Positions 7,908-11,955 of a stretch of 11,955 nt of DNA are shown one piece after another. Below the pieces are notes generated by a model, which saw nothing but the letters and a program-made list of their open reading frames with translations, was not told where the DNA came from and ran no database searches. Every line of letters starts with the position of its first letter. The stretch's first letter is position 1. The DNA comes from Ettlia oleoabundans (lineage: Eukaryota > Chlorophyta > Chlorophyceae > Chlamydomonadales). Both the position numbers and the translations under genes were made by a program. The stretch covers positions 1-11,955 of the forward strand of contig JAAMXP010001067.1 of assembly GCA_019693395.1 (NCBI GenBank), written 5' to 3'.

Positions 7908-9552
7908 ATGATGTGTTCAAACGTCGAACAGCTTGTTGGCAAGCTGAAAGGGGCGCGTCAGGTGTCGCATGCAGGAAGCGGCGGCGTTGCGGAGGTGGGA
8001 GAGTATGGCCGAAGGCCCGCCTTGCATGCTGTGGAACGTTGTGAGTTGCTGCTATCAACCCTCTATGTGAATTTAGCTGATGGGGGCGAATCTGAGCTTT
8101 CCAGGGAGTCACGCAGACCCCGCCAGCCACAAGTCATCTGCAGCTCGAAGAGCGGGCTGACCTGGCGGCGTGAGCTGTAAATGACTGTTCAGGTGGATCC
8201 GGCATATCTACCGCCCCAAGCATCTTCGCTGCGCAGTCCCCCCCCGAAGTTTCAGATTGCGTGACTTTGTTGCAATTCACCGCTGCGGCTGAGCAGGCAT
8301 ACATGACTACGTCGACGTACACGACGGGCTGGGGAGGCGGGAGCAGCTTCTGTTCCGCGGCGGCGCTCCACGACCTTCATAGCACTGTCGCCATGCCTTT
8401 TGCTGCCTGTGAGCCAGCACCCGCAACGGACTCGTCATCCGCCGCTTGGGAACGCGGCCTCTCCCCAGCCGCTGTCGCCCAGCCTCATCAGGTGCGTAGT
8501 AACGCAAAGAGTGGATGTCGCGAGCCGGCGTCATGAAGAACTGTGGTATGGCGGCGAGGTATGGACCCGCTCGTGAGGGCCCCCTGATGGGCCCACCTGC
8601 GGCCCACCCCTTTTGAAGTTTGTCGTTTTAGGTTCCCGACCTGCGATGCCCCATGTGATGCAGGGTGACGGAGAGGAGGAGGCGTTAGCCGAGTTTCTGT
8701 GGGCTGAGTTGCTGCAATCGGTCGCTGCCGGCGGCACCGCCGCCGCCGCCGTTTGCCTCTCCAAGGCAGCGGCCGCCACTGCCGCCCTCCTTTGCGGCTG
8801 TGGCAGCGCCCGGACAGCTGCCGCAGCACTGGAAGCGATCTTCCCACGAGCCTCTGGCACTACACTCCGCTGCAAGGCTCCAGGCTGCTCTGGCATGTGG
8901 GTGCTGCAGCATAGCGGCGACTGCGCCAGCAAAGCGTGCACCTGCACCCACCCGGCGCTGGTGCGCCTGGCGTGCGGCACCGGCTGCGATTGCAGTCTGG
9001 CAATGGACTCACCGTTTACTGGCGAGGAGCATCAGCTGCTAAAGGCGTTCAAGGCGTCACTCGCGCAGCATCTCTGCCAACTTTTAAAGGAGCAGCAAGA
9101 GGTGAGCGCCTGCTGCAGCCAAATGCCATTTGCGCGGCCACCGTTGAGCCGCTACCGCCCCTCCCGAGCCCGCCTGCCGCCGTTGATGTGGCGCAACCTT
9201 GCCGTTCATAATTAAATAACCAAAGGACTTGTCGAAATGTTCACAACTGGCCCAGCGCGCCAGCTGGTTGTTGACTGCGTTCCCTTTGCAAAAGCGCCCC
9301 CTGGGCCCCCCGCCCGCCCTGCCACCACTCCCACCATCCAGTCACCCACCCATCCACCCACCCCTCTCCCTGCTGCAGGCGTTGTTGTCGATACTGAGCG
9401 CCAACCTGCAGCTGCAGCTGCGAACCAACGCTGCAGCTTATGCCCCCTCTGGAAAGCCAGGTCTATGCAGCGCCTCCGACCTTGTGCTGGCATCTCAACC
9501 CTCCGCGACAAGCGTGCTCCTCGGAAACGAATTATTGTCACCTACAGCCTAG
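7908..9552 (+). CDS. Uncharacterised Ala/Cys-rich protein, four exons
   Basis: I do not recognise this gene. Exons 7908-8040, 8256-8491, 8664-9101 and 9379-9552 join through GT-AG introns (GTGAGT...TTTCAG, GTGCGT...ATGCAG, GTGAGC...CTGCAG) with phases 1, 0 and 0, all closing in frame to give 326 aa. The ATG at 7908 is the first after two in-frame TAA codons; M2 is an alternative. Residues 124-180 are Glu- then Ala-rich and probably helical. Residues 193-233 hold a cysteine cluster (C193, C198, C210, C215, C217, C227, C231, C233, with H206 and H219) that could bind zinc but fits no finger pattern I know. Residues 243-282 (EEHQLLKAFKASLAQHLCQL onward) look amphipathic helical. No signal peptide or membrane segment is evident. 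Exon 1 is the least certain, because it starts only 70 bp after the hydroxylase poly(A) signal. The C-terminus may be longer or different, since a strong intron lies just downstream. Confidence 0.55.
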
Positions 9553-9637
9553 CCTGTGTGACCTGTCGTACTCCACAGCAGTTACCGTACGCATTCATTT
9601 TCATACCGCCGGCAATGGCCGGCCTATTGTGGGCAAG

Positions 9638-9766
9638 GTGGGCACTCTTGGAAGCGCCCCCCCGCCCCCCCCCCACAACACACATACACACACACGCCCG
9701 CCGCTGCAACAAGCTGTGGCACTGCTGTTGCCAAGGGTTTTTTTGTACTAACTCAATCATTGGCAG
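9638..9766 (+). other. Probable additional intron beyond the predicted stop
   Basis: The donor is AAG|GTGGGC, the branch site TACTAAC is at 9746-9752 after a run of T, and the acceptor GGCAG ends at 9766, 14 nt after the branch A. This is the best-formed 3' splice region in the window. The flanking frame (ending RPIVGK) joins in phase 0 to CPVALTDPCTHGV and a TGA at 9806-9808. It may be a coding intron of an alternative 3' end of the 7908 gene or an intron in its 3' UTR. Confidence 0.5.
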
Positions 9767-10106
9767 TGTCCGGTTGCCCTGACTGACCCATGCACCCACG
9801 GGGTGTGAGCGAACCTAAACATGCCAGGGTAGCAGTTTTAAAAGCCTACCCAAAACCAAACCCTGCCCACTCACAGCCACCGTGCTTTCCTCTCACTACA
9901 CATGGCTTAGGCAATATAAACCGTTTCGAGTGGGCAGACCTGACTAGTACTCCCTGTTATGTGCCACCATTCATGCTCACCTACCTTTCCATACCCTCTC
10001 CTCCTTTGTTTTCATCCCTGTCTTACCAACGCTGCATTTACCTCGCAATAACTTCGCACCATACCCCGCTGCCGACAAGTGTGTCAACAACGCTGAACAG
10101 TGTTGC

Positions 10107-10111
10107 TGTAA
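10107..10111 (+). terminator. TGTAA polyadenylation signal (plus-strand gene)
   Basis: This is the first TGTAA on the plus strand after the stop at 9552. It implies a 3' UTR of about 550 nt, or about 300 nt if the coding region ends at 9808. Confidence 0.4.
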
Positions 10112-10287
10112 GAACGTAATAAGTAGCCAGTTCACACTCGCACATTGAAGACGCCGGAGCTTAAGCTTGTCTTTCGTTTGCTTTTGGTGGCTTGCAGCAA
10201 CAGACAGTGTCACAAAGGTTCCCTGCCAACTGGCAGAGAGGGGCAGCCAAAGGAGGGATGCAAACAGAAATGCCCGGAAGATTAACC

Positions 10288-10292
10288 TTACA
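10288..10292 (-). terminator. TGTAA polyadenylation signal (coiled-coil gene)
   Basis: TTACA on the plus strand reads TGTAA on the minus strand, 185 bp past the minus-strand stop at 10477. It lies about 180 bp from the opposing signal at 10107, so the two transcripts should end tail to tail with little or no overlap. Confidence 0.55.
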
Positions 10293-10476
10293 AACAAAAA
10301 AGACCACGACGTACTGATCCAAGGCGTGGGTGTACACAAGGGAGGACAGAATGCCATGTGATGGATAGCTGATGAGATGCAGCACGGACAATGCAGCACA
10401 CAACAGGCGACGTGAGCCATGTTGTGCTTCAGGCACGCGGCCGCAACACACCGACAGAGCTAGCTGAGCCTGCCGA

Positions 10477-11918
10477 TCACTCAATCTCAAGGCGGGGGAA
10501 ACCCTGGTCATCGCTCCTGCTGCGTGTAGCCAGAAACCCCCCTGCGGCACCGCCATCAGCCTGTCCATTCCCACCTCGCTGCTCTCCTTGCTGCCCTTCG
10601 CCCTCTGCCGCTCCCCCGAGCGAGTCGCCCAGGGTGCCGCCGCCATTGCCGTCCTCCTCACCGCTGCCCCCCACGTCTCCAAACAGCGCTCCCGCGTTGT
10701 CGTCCGCATCAGCCCCCCTCAAGCCCTGCCCTCCCGCCGCAGTGCCATGCACGGCGCTACCGCCAGCAGCCGCACCCTCAAGGCTGCCCTGCTGGGCCCC
10801 CTCGAGCCTATCCAAATGGTCACCGCTGCCACCAGCAATGCCGCTGCCGCTGCCGGCGACACGGCTGGCATCGCCGCCATGTGTGCCTGTGGCGGCTTCC
10901 TCAGCAGTATGCTTATGCTGGCCCAAGGCATGACCTTGTACCGCCTGCGCCACATCCTCAACATCCGTCAATTCATCGGCACTGCCTGCAGTACCACCGG
11001 TGCCTGTGGCGGCACCGGAACCTGTACCGCCACCAGCTGCTGCAACTGATTTTCTGCTGCCGGTGCCGGTGCTTCCGCCCGCCCCGGTGCTGCCGCCGTT
11101 GAGGCCAAAGATGGCCTGCTGGTTGGCCAGAGCGTCCGCCGCCTGCTGAGCCGCCGTCCGCTGCTTGGCTGCGTGGTGCTGCTGTGCCGCATCCCCGCTG
11201 ACCAGCATTCCACCCTGTCCGCCAGATAAGGTGCCGCCAGATAGGGAATCGCCATGAGTGGCTTCTGCCACAGCCTGGCCCAATGTGCCGTCCAGCCCCC
11301 CACCCTCGCCCCCACCAGCCGCAGCACTGCCGCCGCCCATCCCAGCTGCGCCCCCCCCACCAGCGCCAAGCGCGCCGCCAGACCCAGCACCGCCCCCGTC
11401 CAGATGCTGCACTTGCTGTGCCTGCTGTGCGTGCTGTGTTTGTGAGGCGCCCAGGCCTTGGCCTTGTGCCGCCCCCCCTGCAGCCTGCTGCCGAGCAGCT
11501 GCCACGACGGCCGCCTGCTGCTGAGCGTCTGCCAACTTCTTTTGTAGCTCCTTCACCTCACTCTGGGCTAAGTCGACCTGTACAGGTGTATAGGTGGGCA
11601 GGCAGGCAGTTACGCAGGTTGAGTAGGCAGGTGGGCAGATTAAGGAGGTAGGTGCGCAGGCCGGTAGGCAGGCAGGCAGGCAGGCAGAAATGTGAGCCAC
11701 TGAGCAGACGTCGGCTCTGCAAAGGGCTAACAGCACTTGGCCAAGGTGCATGATAGGGTGTGTGTGCTATAGCACCAACACCACCGGTTTGCACAGCTTG
11801 CCTGCGCTTGTGCCTCCGCCAGCTGTGCCGCATAGCGCCGGCTCTCGTCCAGGCACCCCTTACCCTGCTGCTTCAGCTGCTCGACCTCCTGCTTCAAACC
11901 CTTCTGCTCGTGCTGGAG
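10477..11918 (-). CDS. Coiled-coil protein with long Gly/Ala-rich acidic tail (3' part only)
   Basis: Two terminal exons are visible, 11918-11802 (39 aa) and 11577-10477 (366 aa and stop); the 5' part lies beyond the window. They join in phase 0 across an intron that begins GCAAGC, a GC-AG type, and ends GTACAG. The joint protein runs on as one coiled coil: LKQEVEQLKQQ and YAAQLAEAQAQ in the first exon, then VDLAQSEVKELQKKLADAQ in the second. After about 30 residues of the last exon it becomes low-complexity: Gly/Ala/Ser/Gln-rich, then Gly with Asp/Glu, ending RSRSDDQGFPRLEIE. The upstream exon edge (acceptor GTGCAG, 11921-11919) follows a pyrimidine tract; an acceptor one or two bases away is possible. 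The family cannot be named; golgin-like or other structural proteins are possible. The opposite strand is also open in places but is only a shadow of this repetitive sequence. Confidence 0.65.
11585..11687. repeat. Degenerate (GGCA)n microsatellite in the coiled-coil gene's intron
   Basis: A pure run of five GGCA units lies at 11667-11686. To its left, diverged GGCAGGCAGG and TAGGTGGGCAG blocks continue to about 11585. The array occupies about half of the GC-AG intron (11578-11801) and ends within a few bases of its acceptor. Confidence 0.7.
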
Positions 11919-11955
11919 CTGCACTTTGAGGGGGGTGGGAGGGTTGAAGCGGGTG

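Larger units (their letters stand above)
9553..10476. other. Convergent 3' region between two genes
   Basis: This holds the 3' UTR of the plus-strand gene and that of the minus-strand coiled-coil gene. Within it are the probable intron 9638-9766 (with C-runs and a short CA repeat near 9658-9700), a plus-strand TGTAA at 10107-10111 and a minus-strand TGTAA at 10292-10288. From about 9810 to 10476 no coding frame could be supported on either strand. Confidence 0.5.

Noticed and set aside
10391..11651. Several open frames on the plus strand rich in Pro, Ala and Cys
   Set aside because: They are antisense shadows of the GC-rich, repetitive last exon of the minus-strand coiled-coil gene.

Overview
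The window reads as nuclear DNA of a green alga (Chlorophyta, probably Chlorophyceae; the lineage is inferred). The reasons are GC-rich sequence full of CTG/GCA, genes cut by many 170-430 bp GT-AG introns, TGTAA polyadenylation signals after the genes where one could be found, and a cytochrome b5-fused fatty acid hydroxylase. There are no bacterial operons, Shine-Dalgarno sites, rRNA, tRNA or CRISPR arrays. All gene models were built by hand from splice sites and reading-frame phase, so exon edges are predictions.

Layout. (1) 1-1391: no gene recognised; it holds a (GGGT)n G-quadruplex motif, a diverged direct repeat and a small palindrome. (2) 1392-2827, minus strand: a three-exon gene for an unrecognised Ser/Pro-rich protein of about 328 aa with several R-x-x-S sites; its last exon is short. 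(3) 2830-4320: a 1.5 kb interval between divergent genes, with a perfect 26 bp palindrome, one doubtful small ORF and stop-interrupted open stretches that may be decayed coding or repeat sequence. (4) 4321-7653, plus strand: a complete eight-exon fatty acid 2-hydroxylase gene (339 aa), the only gene whose function is firm. Its introns carry a 40 bp minisatellite, a 33 bp tandem repeat and an 18 bp direct repeat. (5) 7908-9552, plus strand, about 70 bp after the hydroxylase poly(A) signal: a four-exon gene for an unrecognised Ala/Cys-rich protein of about 326 aa. A convincing intron just past its stop suggests the true 3' end may differ. (6) 9553-10476: convergent 3' ends, with TGTAA signals on both strands. 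(7) 10477-11918, minus strand: the last two exons of a coiled-coil protein with a long Gly/Ala-rich acidic tail, joined across a probable GC-AG intron; the rest lies beyond the window.

The hydroxylase should act alone in the ER membrane, adding a 2-hydroxyl group to the N-acyl chain of ceramides, with electrons delivered through its own cytochrome b5 domain. Nothing links the neighbouring genes to it functionally. I found no new multi-gene system; the main novelty is two uncharacterised proteins and unusual intron repeats.
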